From the NCBI GenBank assembly GCA_018398815.1, contig CM031600.1, positions 46,599,115-46,663,114 of the forward strand: a stretch of 64,000 nucleotides of DNA. Direction: 5' to 3'. A program made the position numbers and the translations under genes. Numbering within the stretch: position 1 is the first letter of the stretch; each line of letters starts with the position of its first letter. This stretch comes from Conus ventricosus. Its lineage: Eukaryota; Mollusca; Gastropoda; Neogastropoda; Conidae. The notes under the pieces are model-generated. The model saw only the letters and a program-made list of their open reading frames with translations. It was not told the DNA's origin and made no database searches. Of the stretch, positions 47,245-60,000 are shown piece by piece.

Positions 47245-47264
47245 GTTTATACGCTTTGCATCTT

Positions 47265-48005
47265 GTTGTTGTTGTTTGTCATGACTTCTTTAAAAAAAAA
47301 AGAAAAAAAAGAAAAGACACATTTGTCGACTATCGCTCGTCTATTACGTTGCACTCTCTTTTGTGTGTTTACTATATATATTTTTTAGTTTGTTTGTTTG
47401 TTTTTGGGTTGTTGTTGTTTTTTTGTGCTTTTTTTTCATTTAAAAAATTTATTCATTAATTTATTTTCGTAATTTCAAGTGGTCAGTGAATTGAGACGAC
47501 TAAGGAATCAGGATCTCAGCATGACGGTGTCAGTGACCGGCATGCCGATCAAATTGACATGGCTCATCTTGCAGTAGCTGCAGGCAGGACTGACAACGGG
47601 GGAATGTTGTCCACAGTCTAGAACAACAGGCTGGATCCGTCTGAGTAAACCAGAAAAAAATTACCAGCAGGCTCAGTGACTAGCTGAATCACTGTCCTTC
47701 CGTCAGCTCAGCCCCCATCCCCCCACACCGTCCTCCTCCCCATCCCCCCCCCTTTTCCCCACCTATGTCCCAACCTGCATAGAATCAATAAATCCAACTT
47801 GATCATGGGGGGGACCACTAAACTGTAAAAGAAGAACACCGGGTATAGACAACAGAAAGCCCAAACCAAGTGGAGAGACACAGGTGGGAGATAACTCCTG
47901 CCCCTCAGTACTGCTGGCTCTCTGACTGATCTCCCTTACGCTTGACATGTCCTCCCCAGTCTTTCGGACCTTTTTTCTTTTTCTTTTTTTCCTCAAGAGG
48001 CAGGA

Positions 48006-48096
<91 letters not shown>

Positions 48097-48524
48097 TGCG
48101 TGCGGCGAATCTAAGTGTATGCATCGATATTTCTCCACATGTATTTCTACACACGTCTTCGGAAAATTCTGTTCCCATGTTTACCTGATGAACAAGTGCC
48201 AGATTCTCGGAAAGGAAGGATGGAAAAGGACAAGGTTACCGTGCTAATGCCCTTGAGCCTCATCTGGAGCCACTGACCTGACAGCTATGACCACTCTCAC
48301 AGCTGGTCTACCAAACAGAAGCAGCAGAAACCAGGTGACCTGTGTAGACTATCTCCACAATATAACAGACAAACAATTTAAAATGAAGAGACATTTACAT
48401 GGATTTCATCCTCGTTCTTATTCATTGTTAAAATTCGTCCTTCAAGTTGATTTAGTTAGTTTTGTTTAGTTAGTTTTGTTTTGTCTATTTAAAAAAAAGA
48501 TGTACATGAATGAGAAAAGGAGGG

Positions 48525-48570
<46 letters not shown>

Positions 48571-49645
48571 ACACACATGCGCCGCGCGCACGGCACACAC
48601 ACACACACACACCACACAGAAAAGAGGGTTTCACTGTCACTTTATGTTGGTGCGGCGTTGTGAGAGCGAGCAACATGTATCCCCACGCAGAAGAATTTCA
48701 CTTCAGCGTCACACAGGCAGCAAGGTGGCTGACTGAATGACAGTTAGATACCGCCAAGACAGTCAGTCTAAGGCCAGTCAATGGATACATCGTGTCCCTC
48801 AAGTAAAACCTGCTAGATGTTGTGGTGAATCTCCAGCCAGCCGCTCTGACGAGTCGGTATCAGACAGTAACGGTTGGTCAGTGTGTAGCCGGTAAGGGAA
48901 TTCATGACGAGCCCAAACAACCGTCTTTGCCGATGATGGCTTAAGGCTGAAGACGATTGCCTGCCTGATCACCTGTCAGATTCGAAGTCTGGGGCTACCG
49001 ACAGCATTGCTCAGGCTGCGCAGCAGAGAGGAGGCCGGACCTTGCAGATTGTCATGAAAGACTCAGGGCCCAACTGCACGGTGGACCTTCTTCTTTGACC
49101 GTCTGGAGCAGTCAGTCAAGGTGCCCGTGGGAGCAGGTCACGTGCTCGGGGTTGCGGTTCTTGGCCAGAAAAGATGGGCAAGTGGACAAAGTGATTTTTT
49201 TCTTTTAATTCTTTTTTTCTTCTTCTAGATTCTCCTCTTTGTTGTTGTTTTTTTTCTCCCGATTTCAAGATTGACAACAACAACAACAACACACACACGC
49301 ACGCACGCGCGCGCGCGCACAAAGAAAGGCAGAAAGGGAGGGGAGGGGGGGAGAGAAAAGAAAGAGAAACAGGAAAAATTCGTCTGAGTGAGCATGAGAT
49401 GCAATATTATTTGTAGCGCAAGAGCGAGGGGTTGCGTCCCTTTCTCTTATACAATTTTTCAGTGTTGTTTGTTGTACCAGCTTGTGGTCGATCCGTCACA
49501 TGTACAGACCACTCCAAATTCTCAGGGAAAAGTCCAAAGCTTCACATCAGATCATGCCTGTGTGTAATGTTGGATGAGAGAGATAGAGAGGGAGAGGAAG
49601 AGAGAAAGAGCTCTATCACACACACACACACACACACACACCACT

Positions 49646-49699
<54 letters not shown>

Positions 49700-50481
49700 C
49701 ACACCACACACGCGTGACCACACATACCTCGGACACAATTTAAGTCAGTTTTGTTTCCATTTTATTTTGATGCAAGAATCAAATAATCGAAGTATTAGTA
49801 CAAGGCTGTCCCAACTATGCAAAACTACAAATGGAAAGTCATACTGAAAAAAGAAAAGATCTCAATCATTGTATTGTGAAGGAAAGTCTATGGTACATTG
49901 TGCAACGATTCTATCTCTGAACGCGAAAGCAAAAAACCTTTATGAGGACAAAAATCTTTCTCCTTCATTTCTGTTTTGTGAGATGAAATCGGCTTCAGTA
50001 ATTTCAAAAAGCAAGCAAATAGATACGCAAACATACAACAGCAAATAAACCAAGAAACAAACACACACCAAACCAATTAAAAAAAAAAAAAAAAAAACTC
50101 ACAAGGCCATCATTGCAACATTCTAGACAACTATTGCTTTCAAACACAGCTGACAGAATGTAAAAGGCTATGCGTTAACGAAAAGAAAGACAACTGATCC
50201 GAATAGTACTGAACACTAAGTGTAACAAGATAACAGTTCAGTAAATACTAGCGGAGACTATAACAGTTCAATAAGTACTAGCAAAGACTGTCTGTCTGTA
50301 TATAGAGTCTTTGGTACTGGTCATACAGCCGCTCCTTTTACGTGCAGTGGTGAGCATGGCAGTAGCGCAATGGCGTCGAACTTTCAACAACAGTCATACT
50401 AATAACACTAACACTACGTTTATGACTTCTTATACTAATAACAATGATAATAGTAATAATAACACTTAACAACTCAAAGGG

Positions 50482-50534
<53 letters not shown>

Positions 50535-50915
50535 AGACCCCAGTCAAGGGCGAACAGAGCCTGGATTCGCCCACTGATCCGGATCGGGACCAAACGGAAC
50601 GGATACTTCCTTGGGTCATGTACCGTCCTTCAACCCAGTTTTGTTTACATCGCTTTTGTGCTTGTAGCGCAGTCTTGTTGACAGTCACAAAACAAAGGGG
50701 ATAAACAAGCGCAGGTGAAAACACGCCCTTCTTAGCGGAGGTCACAGTCACCGTTCAGTTGTGCAGCAGACTACAGCTCCTTTCTAATGCAATGTTAGGC
50801 ATCCAGTAGTCGCAGTGGGTCAAAAGGTCCACAACAACAACAGTAATGATAATAATAATAATATGGTAATGATGATAATGATATTAATATAAAAAAGAAT
50901 AACAACAAAAATAAT

Positions 50916-50958
<43 letters not shown>

Positions 50959-50991
50959 CAACAACAACAAAACACATCATCATCATCATCT

Positions 50992-51028
<37 letters not shown>

Positions 51029-51560
51029 TGATAATAACAACAACAACAATAATTATGTACAACAAATCATTATGAATGCGTAACTTGAATTTCGCATGTT
51101 ACAATAATACAATGAGTGTAAGAGACGCTAGGTACACTCTACTGATCACACGAAGATAGGCTGTTCCCATTTCTGACACATACCACATACTTGTGTATGT
51201 CATGGTTGACCTTCAAATCGCCTAACGATTTTAAATCCCTTGGAGAAAAGACCAGTTTCGCTTTAACTGAACTTTACTACACATGCAGTTCCAGCTGATT
51301 TTTTTTTTCGTTTTTTTTTTTGCGATTGCAGAAACGAGTATGCAGCCATTTCTACTGGAAAACTGTCCTGTGTTGATTTCAAATTGCATAGGGATTTGGA
51401 TTTTTCGGTGTCTATGAGCGTAACGCGGCACGCCCCATTTCAGCAACAGCCGATTCTAATACAGAGTTGCGGTAATCAGCTGTGGTGTTCTGTCAGTCTG
51501 GATCTCCAAACCGGGCAATATCCCATCATCATTCATGGGCGACCAAGACATGGTCAGCAG
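47265..51560. other. Long spacer dominated by simple repeats
   Basis: (GT)n lies at 48008-48078 followed by (GTGC)n, (CA)n at 48528-48563 and about 49619-49697, (GA)n at 50486-50533, an (AAT/AAC)n field at 50840-50970, and (ATC)n at 50976-51024. No open frame outside these repeats has coding character, and no gene is supported. Confidence 0.5.
48008..48104. repeat. GT microsatellite with CGTG tail
   Basis: About 70 bp of pure (GT)n followed by (GTGC)n. It is typical of the many dinucleotide arrays in the window, including those at 5298-5383, 12186-12250, 18047-18113 and 33578-33649. Confidence 0.95.
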
Positions 51561-51564
51561 AGCC

Positions 51565-51775
51565 AGTGATGTGTGGATGCAGCCCACAGTGATTTTCAAA
51601 GCAGCATGGTAAAATGGATGGAGAACAGGACGGCTGTGTGGATGCAGCCCACAGTGATTTTTAAAGCCAGCATGGTAAAATGGATGGAGAACAGGACGGC
51701 TGTGTGGATGCAGCCCACAGTGATTTTCAAAGCCAGCATGGTAAAATGGATGGAGAACAGGACGGCCGGGAGCTG
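51565..51775. repeat. 66-bp tandem repeat, three copies
   Basis: The unit GTGTGGATGCAGCCCACAGT, GATTTTCAAAGCCAGCATGG, TAAAATGGATGGAGAACAGG, ACGGCT repeats three times. Copy one lacks one or two bases. It lies 50 bp upstream of the G-run and SINE. Confidence 0.92.
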
Positions 51776-51825
51776 GGGGATGAAACTTGTGGTCCATGCC
51801 ATCACATACTTCCAGATCATCTGGT

Positions 51826-51826
<1 letters not shown>

Positions 51827-51867
<41 letters not shown>
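51827..51867. repeat. G homopolymer of about 41 bp
   Basis: An uninterrupted run of G immediately precedes the SINE head. It could form G-quadruplex DNA. Length is unreliable in any assembly. Confidence 0.85.
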
Positions 51868-51868
<1 letters not shown>

Positions 51869-52275
51869 CGGCGGAATAGCTCAGCTGGTAGAGCGCCGGA
51901 CTCGTGATCCTGGGGTTGCGGGTTCGAATTTCGGTATAGGGGGATTTTTTCCCTCGGAGTTAACATTGGTTCTGACTCCATTCCCCATATAGTCCTTCGA
52001 ATGAGACTATAAACCGAGGTTCCGTGTGTGAACGCACGCATAACATCTTGCACAACGTAAAATCCCATCACCAACTTTCGGAAGAGAAGGCCAGTTTGGC
52101 CGTTGGTATGGATGACACGTGACACATAGCACGCACCTTCCCCGAAGATGGAGTATGGCTGCCTTAATGGCGGGATAATAAAAGGGTCATACACACAAAA
52201 CTCCACTGCCTGGCTATACAGGGAGTGTCCGCAGGAGTATCAGCCTGCGTACGCAGAAAGAAAGAAAGAAAAAAT
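51869..52275 (+). mobile_element. tRNA-derived SINE
   Basis: The head GGCGGAATAGCTCAGCTGGT, AGAGCGCCGGACTCGTGATC, CTGGGGTTGCGGGTTCGAAT contains box A (TAGCTCAGCTGGTAGAG) and box B (GGTTCGAAT) at tRNA spacing. It is followed by a body with GTCCTTCGAATGAGACTATA and AACCGAGGTTCCGTGTGTGA, a phrase common in invertebrate SINEs, and a (GAAA)n tail at about 52255-52272. RNA polymerase III would transcribe it. The head is tRNA-like with mismatches in the acceptor stem, so it is not annotated as a tRNA gene. Confidence 0.8.
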
Positions 52276-53019
52276 CTGCGTCAGGAGGACGCCTCTTAAG
52301 TTTGTGAAAATGACAACTATCGAGAGTCGTTTCCAAACTGAGGTTCAAGGCTTAAATCTACCTTCAGAGCCGAGCTGTACACTTCCCGGAGCTTGACACA
52401 TGTGTTTGCAGTGTTGATCATATGGAAGAAATGTTGCTTCTCAAAACTTCATGGGCCAAGAGTGGGGTGGAAGCTCTGTATCTAGCGTGTGCTCTTGCAA
52501 AGGCATCGGCACTTCAAGAAGTGTGAACGTTTGGCAAAAAAATCCTATGCTCCAGCAAAGAACACCCCCAAAAGACCTGTGAAAAGACACTGAACATCAA
52601 TGGATGTTGATCATCTGATAAGACAATAATTTTATTGAATACCTTTTTTTAACACTGATAGACTGTACTATCAATTATTGTTGTTTTTCTTTTTCTCTTT
52701 CAATTTTATGCAGTACATAAAAAGCATAACCGCCTAATGTCTCATCGTTGCGTTTGGGAGAGAGATCGACGACATGTTGAAATTCCTACTGTAAGAAAGT
52801 ACACTTGAAAGTCCACCAGCCGCTGAGTCCTTTTGGGTTCCCCAAGGTGATTTGCCATCTCTGGCGATTGGAAGTTCAACCGTGACATTTACAATCAGGT
52901 AATAAACTCACAATTATCATGCAATCTCTGACATACACACATAAACGCTCACAGACCTATCATTTGATACACAGGCAGATTTTTATCACACACACAAACA
53001 TGCAAGCGCACATGCACGT

Positions 53020-53061
<42 letters not shown>

Positions 53062-53830
53062 CACACACACACTGATGCACATCCATGCAAGAATACTCAG
53101 AGCACTCACAGATACGCACGTGCTCACACCACACCTGGCATTTTTATAAACTGAAGAACAACGTTCCAAATGCAAAAGAATTCCGTGCTGCTTGTTCAAA
53201 CCACTAGCTCTCTCAACCACCCCTCCCCACCCTCTTTCAAACTCTCTCTTCAGTCCCACCTCCATTCCTTGCAAGGGGGAAACACTCGATCACACACACA
53301 AAAAATTCCCACTGTGGGTGATATCTTAACACAGTATGCACTGATAAAGCATTTCTCATTGCGTAACACTAAACTTTAGACTTTTCAAAACAGTATTTGA
53401 CGCCGTGAATCGTAATATGAGTGGAATTTCGTTCACATAAAGTGATGTGAATGGCAAGCTGAACGGTGATTTATGTGCTATGCATGAACGAGTTCTTTCA
53501 TGAATTCAAATACGATTACACGCATACCGATTCTTTTTAAATTTTTCTTCAGTAAGTGAGCAACTAATGTATCGAAAGTGGAAAACATAGCAGGCAAGCT
53601 GTAAGAGGCGCTCCTAAATTGAATATTATTGCTTCTTTGTAGATGATCAATTCTCTTGTCCTGCACAACTTTTTATTGTAATATCACTGGATTGCATTGA
53701 AAGGAGAAACTATCCGATTATGCTTGTCAGTTAAAAATGGTAACACAAAAATATTTCTTGGTAACAGTGAGTACCTGTGAGGCATGAAGGAAATTCTCAC
53801 AGTAATGCGCAAGTGAAAGTCGTTGAACTT
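52276..53830. other. Spacer, CA microsatellite only
   Basis: (CA)n lies at 53021-53071. Nothing else was recognised. Confidence 0.45.
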
Positions 53831-53831
53831 A

Positions 53832-54140
53832 CAAACCGTTTACGAATGAGATTTACACCAAAACAGCGTTGAACTGAAGCCTTAAAACTGTGTACGAATG
53901 CGATTCACAACGAAACAGGGTTGAACTGAAGCTTACAACTGTTTACGAATGCGATTCACAACGAAACAGAGTTGAACTGAAGTTTAAAACTGTTTACGAA
54001 TGCGATTCACAACGAACCAGGGTTGAACTGAAGCTTACAACTGTGTACGAATGCGATTCACAACGAAACAGAGTTGAACTGAAGCTTACAACTGTGTGCG
54101 AATGCGATTCACAACAAAACAGAGTTGAACTGGTGCTTAG
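53832..54140. repeat. 51-bp tandem repeat, about six copies
   Basis: The unit ACGAATGCGATTCACAACGA, AACAGAGTTGAACTGAAGCT, TACAACTGTGT is repeated. The first copy is diverged (GAGATTTACACC). Because 51 is divisible by 3, the plus frame at 53890-54174 reads a 17-residue repeat (YECDSQRNRVELKLTTV). There is no other sign of a gene. Confidence 0.92.
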
Positions 54141-55563
54141 AATGAATCCTGTCAGGATGGGAAGGAAGGTGTGAAGGAAATTGCTAGACCATTGCAAAAA
54201 ATGAATCGGTTGCTGCAGGTTCTGTTTGGGCGGGGTTGTGCGGGAATATTCCATACTCAACCAGACCCGTTGCTCACATGAGGTACTGAGATACGGAATC
54301 CTTTTCGAATAACAAGCTAATGAAAATATACATAGCTTTGTCACTGACCGCTTCCTGACTGTCCCCATTGTCGCAACAAAATATTACACGGCGACACAAA
54401 AGACTATCTTTTGTTAACAAGAACACGCGTTTAATGTATTATAGATATCGGTTGAAGCCTTTAAGTCTCCGTCAATCCAGCTTTAGGAGACAGGAACACA
54501 ATAAGCTGCTGAGGCAGATGGGGTATAGCAGAAAAGCATGGGCATATTGTGTAAAAGCAGTTCTACATATGAATGAGTTCGGAATGTTTGTGTCCGTCCC
54601 AAAGGATTGCATTTGAGAATTTAAAGATTGATTAATGGCATGTTATAAGAGGAACTGGAAGTCTGACATGAAATATAAGGAAACATGCAACTGAATCTAT
54701 AGACTCAAAATACATTTTCAAGCACAAGCCAACCAACCAAACAAACCAACTCTTTCGGCGGTCACAAACAAATGGGGCAAGATACATTTTCTTACAATTA
54801 CAAAAGAGTCTCGATCTAAAAACATTTTTTTTCTGTCATGATTGCTTGACAGAGAATTTATTTCACTTTGAATTATTTTAAATTTGTTTCTTCTGTTTGT
54901 ATTATGACACTATAGATGTATAATCAAGTATGATTGAGAATATATCAAAATACATAACAAAATAAGTTTAGGGATTTTAGTGTCAAATATCAATCACATA
55001 GCCAGTGTTAACATCCATACCACTTTTTAAAAAAATCACTCATATATCCAGTACTTACTTCCATACTGCTGGGTTTTCTTTCAGTTAGAAATTTTTTTTT
55101 AAATCAAAATTTTAGCATATAGCATCTGTTTTTCTTATTTCTCCCTATATTTGCTAGAAGGAAACATTCGCCAACTAAAGCGTAAGCAAATACAGAACAC
55201 CATGTCTTGCCATTCGCACATTGTCCAACTTTAACCCTGTAAGCATCGCCATCTGCTCAGTTTCCTTGGCTGAAGAGAGTCACAAAGACCAATATTGCTG
55301 CTTCGCATGAGTTGGTAGCTCGACTTTGTAGAAACTCGACACATCTCAACAGTATCGGGTACATACGCCCGACCGACACGATGCAAAGCATTTCTTCGCG
55401 TCGGGCGTGTTAATGACAACAGCATGGGTATCGTCACCATCTTCATCATCATCATCTCTCTCTCTCACTCTCTCTCTCACAACACATGGACACACACACT
55501 CTCTCCCTCCCCCATCTCTCTCTGTGCGTGTGTGTGTATGTGTGTGTGTGTGCGTGCGTGCGT

Positions 55564-55638
<75 letters not shown>

Positions 55639-55875
55639 CGCGCGTGGTGTGTGTGGGTATAAACACCACGATATGCCTCAAGACAATCAATCAATCACTA
55701 TGCTAAATCCTGTACAAGTCTTGATTGCTAAATACTCTAAAGTTGGCTATCCTTTTCATTATAGTTCTGAACTGAAACGATTTAACATAAAAATGAGGAA
55801 AGAAATTGATGAAGAAAAACCTACATGAGTTCACCACGCACTAGTTCATGATGCAGTCCACTGGAACTTTAAACC
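54141..55875. other. Spacer with GT array
   Basis: AT-rich DNA. (GT)n plus (CG)n lie at 55520-55645, preceded by (CT)n. No coding or structural feature was recognised elsewhere. Confidence 0.45.
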
Positions 55876-55879
55876 TAAC

Positions 55880-57545
55880 TTTTTAAAAATTATCTCAACG
55901 ATTTCTTACTAGATTTTGATGCTTTCCTCTGAACTTCTCACAATACACGTTTAATGCCTAATTCTACATTTATCTGCTAAAACATACCATGCTTTTGTCA
56001 ACAGTTTTCTACATAAATTTGATATTTTTCTCGACAATTTCCTAATAATTTTTTGTTCATTTTTCTTTACTATTTGATATGTACCTTTTTGACGCTTTTG
56101 GCTACATTTCTTCATTCTTTGATGCCTTCTCCACAGTTTACTAACCATTTGATGTTTTCCATGACAGTTTCATAATCGTTTGATGCTTTTCTCTGTGGCT
56201 TCATACGTAGTTGTTACTGCTGTTCTTCACAGTTTCCTATCATCGTTTTTGATCATTTCTATACAGAATCTTACTTGCCTTTCCCATCACCGTTTTGATA
56301 CTACTTTTTTTCTACATAATTTCCTAACTGTTTGATACTTTATAATGTTGTCACTTTTCTTCATGCTCTTCTCTACAATTTTGTCACTTTTGAGGCCTTT
56401 GTCAACAGCTTCCTAAATTTCGGATTTTTTTTCTGTGCAACTTCCTGTTGTTGTTGTTTTTAAACGCCTTTCTCTTTTCTTTCATGATTTCCTAGCTTTT
56501 TTGTGGTTTTCTGTACTATTTCTTGCCTAACCTTTTCATGCATTTCTCTGCAATCTCCTGCTTCTACCTTCAGATGCCTTTCGCTAAAGTCTCGTACCTA
56601 AATATTTGTCACCTCTCCCTAAAATTTCTACTTAACCTATCGATGCTTTTCACGGCTGTTCCCTCTTTTTCTGCTTCTATTCCCAACAGTTTTCTACCCA
56701 ACGTTTTAATGCTTACCTCTACAATTTCCTATATTTGAGTCTCTTTACTACAGTTTCCAGCCTAATATTTTATGTTTTCTTCTTCAATTTCCCACTAATG
56801 CTTGTCCCTAAAGGTTTCTATCACTTTATAAGTTTCCCCACAATTTTCTAAAACAACTTTTTGATGATTTCCCTCGAATTTCCTACTTAGTTTTGATTCT
56901 TTTCTCTGTAACTTCCCGTGTACTCTATGTACCTAAACCTTTCGTCCCTACGTTTTGCTGACTTTCTCTATAATTTCCTTCTAACGTACAATCTCATAGC
57001 TTTTTGGTGGTTTTATCTACAACTTCCAACCAATTTTTTTAATGCTTAACTTCAAGAAAAATCCTACCAAGCTTTCAACGCTTTCTCTTCGATTTTCCAC
57101 GTAATCTTCAAAAACTTTTTAACAACTTCTCACATAACTTTTTTCTGTGCCCTGAAATTTGCTACCTAAATATTTTATACTTGTCCCTAAAATTACCAAT
57201 GAAAGCTTTTGATAACTTTCACTAAAACTATCGACCTAACATTTTGATACTATCCTCTGAAAATTCCAACCTAACCATTTGATACTTCACCTAAAATTTC
57301 TTGCGTAGCATTTTGGTTGCTTTTCCTACAATCTTATATCTAAACTTTCAATCTTCTTCACAAAAATTCTCGATCTAACGTTCACTTTTCTTTTCCTACA
57401 ATTTTAAATTAAACTTTCAGTGCTTTCCCCGGAAATTTCCGACTAGACTTTGATCCTTTTCTGTTCGGTTTCCAACCTGACTTTTTAAGGCGTTTCACTG
57501 CAGTCTCCGTCAAACGTTTTGCAGCTTTACCAACAAACGTTTTTT
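55880..57545. repeat. Degenerate ~40-45-bp tandem repeat field
   Basis: Highly diverged copies of a phrase like TTTTGATGCTTTTCTCTACA followed by ATTTCCTACCTAAC recur across about 1.65 kb. Examples are at 56120-56215, 56560-56720 and 57420-57500. No frame stays open. It looks like an ancient minisatellite in decay. Confidence 0.7.
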
Positions 57546-57557
57546 TTCTATGCTGCT

Positions 57558-57690
57558 GACCTTGTTTCATGGTCGCATGGTTATATGCCTTTGTAAGTTT
57601 GTTCCTGTGTAAGACCTAGACTGACCTTGTTTCATGGCTGCATGGTTATATGCATTTATAAGTGTGCTCCTTTGTAGGACGTAGACTGAT
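57558..57690. repeat. 67-bp direct duplication
   Basis: CTGACCTTGTTTCATGG(T/C) (C/T)GCATGGTTATATGC followed by TTTGTAAG...CCTAGA occurs twice in tandem with a few substitutions. Confidence 0.85.
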
Positions 57691-58347
57691 ACACATATCG
57701 ATGTTTCACGACGAGTTCTCAATACCTAGGATGAACTTTGAACGAAGATAAACGGTCGCAGTCAGTTCAAGGAACATTTGTTTTCCTTTAAAAAGCAAAT
57801 CTTGCTTAAATTGGTGAGACTTAAAATAGGAAATGGACGTGAAATCTAAAATGTGACGTGCCCAGACGATCGCGGTTACAGACCAAGATACCAGTGGATA
57901 TACTCCATATTCATACTACGTGAAATGAAAAAAAAAAAAGCCCGCAGGCCTACCGAACGGAGGAGACTCACGAAGTAAACAGACCCAATTGTCCACCACA
58001 GCACAACCCCTTCCCCCCTCTTCCTCTCTTTCACTTTCCTTTCCCCTTCCACTGCTTTCTCCGTGACTATTCTCTATTTAGTGACACTGTATTCGTCTAT
58101 GTCGACAGATCGCATGCATTATGTAGGAGAAAGAGAGGGGACAAAAGCTGAAAATCCTCTTGACTACAAGGATACAGATACAGGGGACAGATACGCACAC
58201 AAGGATCGATTTAAAATAACGTTCTTATACAAGAAATTTTCAAATAAAAAAGCCAACAACAACAGAAGAATCGGGAGATAGGGGGAAGCCGTACTGTTAC
58301 ACGGCATAATGATAAATCAAAGTGTACAATTCCACATGTCTACTTTC

Positions 58348-58401
<54 letters not shown>

Positions 58402-59370
58402 AACAAGACGGGAACGAAAATTTTACTTTTTTTTCTACCAAAAACATTACCCGCGAAAAATGCGCGGTTATAAAAAGCATAATCACAAACGTAGTCTACG
58501 CTATAAGAAGGCAAGCTTAGCTGTACACGAGAGCTAACCAGTCCTAACTTTGACTAAGGTCAGTTGTACACAACAGAGGTCAGTCCAGAAGCAGAACAAA
58601 GCAGGAGAGAGGAACTACGGCTTCTCTTGTTTCAATGCAATCTGTAAGGTCCACACGCGTACACGAATTATTGTCGGTGATCAGATCTGAACGCCATGGT
58701 TTCCAAAGAGAGAAAGCATTGTTAAAAAAAAAAACCTCCGACATTTTAAACGCTGGAGGCCATAGGCGTCAGAAGACAGCGCTAAGCGCTGGTTCGTTTT
58801 CCTCCCTACTGAAATCCCTAAAACACAGAGCACTACCTGTTGCCGTCTTGGGTTTTGGTTTCACTGATACCAGATGGCACGGTGGGATGGAATCACTCGG
58901 AGCCACGTGTCTTCATACACCGCACCATCATGGTGAGAATGCCATCACGTGCTATTGTACGGGCTAGGACACAGGTACGTATTTGAAGGTAGCCAAGGAA
59001 CAGTTGGGTCTGGGTGACACGACTGGGTAACACACGGCAGGGAACTCGTTGCCCGTCATTGCCGGGAACTGCCCAGGATTCTGGTGCCAGTAAGGCACAC
59101 CGCAGCAGCCAGCAGAGTCACAGTCCTTTCCGAAGACGTTGCACGTGCTAACGCCCCTCCCCGCCCCCATCCCCGTTTCTTCCGTTCCCCTCCCCCTCCA
59201 ACCGCCCTCCCCCTTCTCCCTCCCCTGAAACAAAAGCCATACCAGTGCTCGTCTCACGTGAAACACAGCGGCAATACATCACAGAAAGAATGACACTCGG
59301 TCGTACGTAAGCGTCTGTCTGGACACGCACACACCCACACAGATCCATCGTGAAATAACTAAAGCGGGTG
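57691..59370. other. Downstream flank and probable 3' UTR side of the Di-Ras gene
   Basis: (CT)n lies at 58349-58399, and pyrimidine-rich DNA at 59155-59225. The 3' UTR of the minus-strand Di-Ras transcript must begin at 59370 and run left, but no poly(A) signal could be assigned with confidence. No other gene was recognised. Confidence 0.45.
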
Positions 59371-59967
59371 TCACATTAACAAACACTTGCCCTTTAACTT
59401 CTCCTTGCGTTTCTGTGACTTGGATTTTTTGGTTTCCAGCTGCAGGCTGACCGTCCGGCGCTTCTCCAGCTGCAGCAGCTCCTGGAAGAGTTCCTTCACG
59501 TTGTGGTTGGTCTTGGCCGAGGTCTCCAGGAAGGCACAGTTCCACCGCTTGGCGATCTCCGCCGCCTCCTGCGCGGAGATCTCCCGGTTGACCTCGTCAC
59601 ACTTGTTGCCAACCAGCATGATGGGGATGGCCTCCATGTCGCCCTTGATCTCCACGATCTCGTCGTAGATGGGCTTGAGCTCCTCCAAGGACTGCCTGGA
59701 GGTGATGGAGAAGACCAGGATGAAGGCGTGTCCCTTGGAGATGGACAGGCGCTGCATGGCGGGGAACTGGTGGCTGCCCGTGGTGTCCGTGATCTGCAGG
59801 GTGCACACCTGCTTGTTGCAGGAGATCACCTGGCGGTACGTGTCCTCGATGGTGGGCACGTAGCTCTCGCGGAAGGTGCCTCTGACGAAGCGCAGCACCA
59901 GGGAGCTCTTGCCCACGCCGCCCGCTCCGAACACCACCACCCGGTAGTCGTTGCTCTGCTCCGGCAT
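59371..59967 (-). CDS. DIRAS: Di-Ras family small GTPase
   Basis: This is an intact 198-residue frame. Start Met at 59967 ([20 protein letters not shown]) matches the family start; the Met 13 codons upstream lies beside a splice acceptor and was not chosen. G1 GAGGVGKS is at residues 14-21, switch [11 protein letters not shown] around 36-45, and G3 is DTTGS at 61-65, with Ser where Ras has Gln61. G4 NKCD is at 121-124 and G5 ETSAK at 148-152. A Lys/Arg-rich tail leads to the CaaX box CLLM (195-198), which predicts prenylation and plasma-membrane location. Family knowledge: Di-Ras proteins have low GTPase activity, linked to the missing Gln, sit mostly GTP-bound, and act as growth-restraining, SmgGDS-binding Ras relatives, enriched in nervous tissue in vertebrates. 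No indel is seen, unlike the TUT-like gene. Codon use is GC-rich at third positions. Confidence 0.97.
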   Translation of the reverse strand: MPEQSNDYRVVVFGAGGVGKSSLVLRFVRGTFRESYVPTIEDTYRQVISCNKQVCTLQITDTTGSHQFPAMQRLSISKGHAFILVFSITSRQSLEELKPIYDEIVEIKGDMEAIPIMLVGNKCDEVNREISAQEAAEIAKRWNCAFLETSAKTNHNVKELFQELLQLEKRRTVSLQLETKKSKSQKRKEKLKGKCLLM

Positions 59968-60000
59968 CACGCGCAGTCTCACCGAGCGGTCCTTAGGGGT
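59968..60000 (-). other. 5' UTR end of the Di-Ras coding exon, with splice acceptor
   Basis: On the minus strand GCTGTGTGTGCAG|ACCCCTAAGG gives a good 3' splice site at 60000/60001, 33 bases before the start codon. The family usually has one coding exon with upstream non-coding exon(s), which fits. The in-frame codons up to Met 60006 straddle the acceptor and are unlikely to be translated. Confidence 0.7.

Noticed and set aside
51869..51942. Functional tRNA gene on the plus strand
   Set aside because: It is tRNA-like at the head, but it continues into a SINE body and GAAA tail, and the acceptor ends do not pair well.
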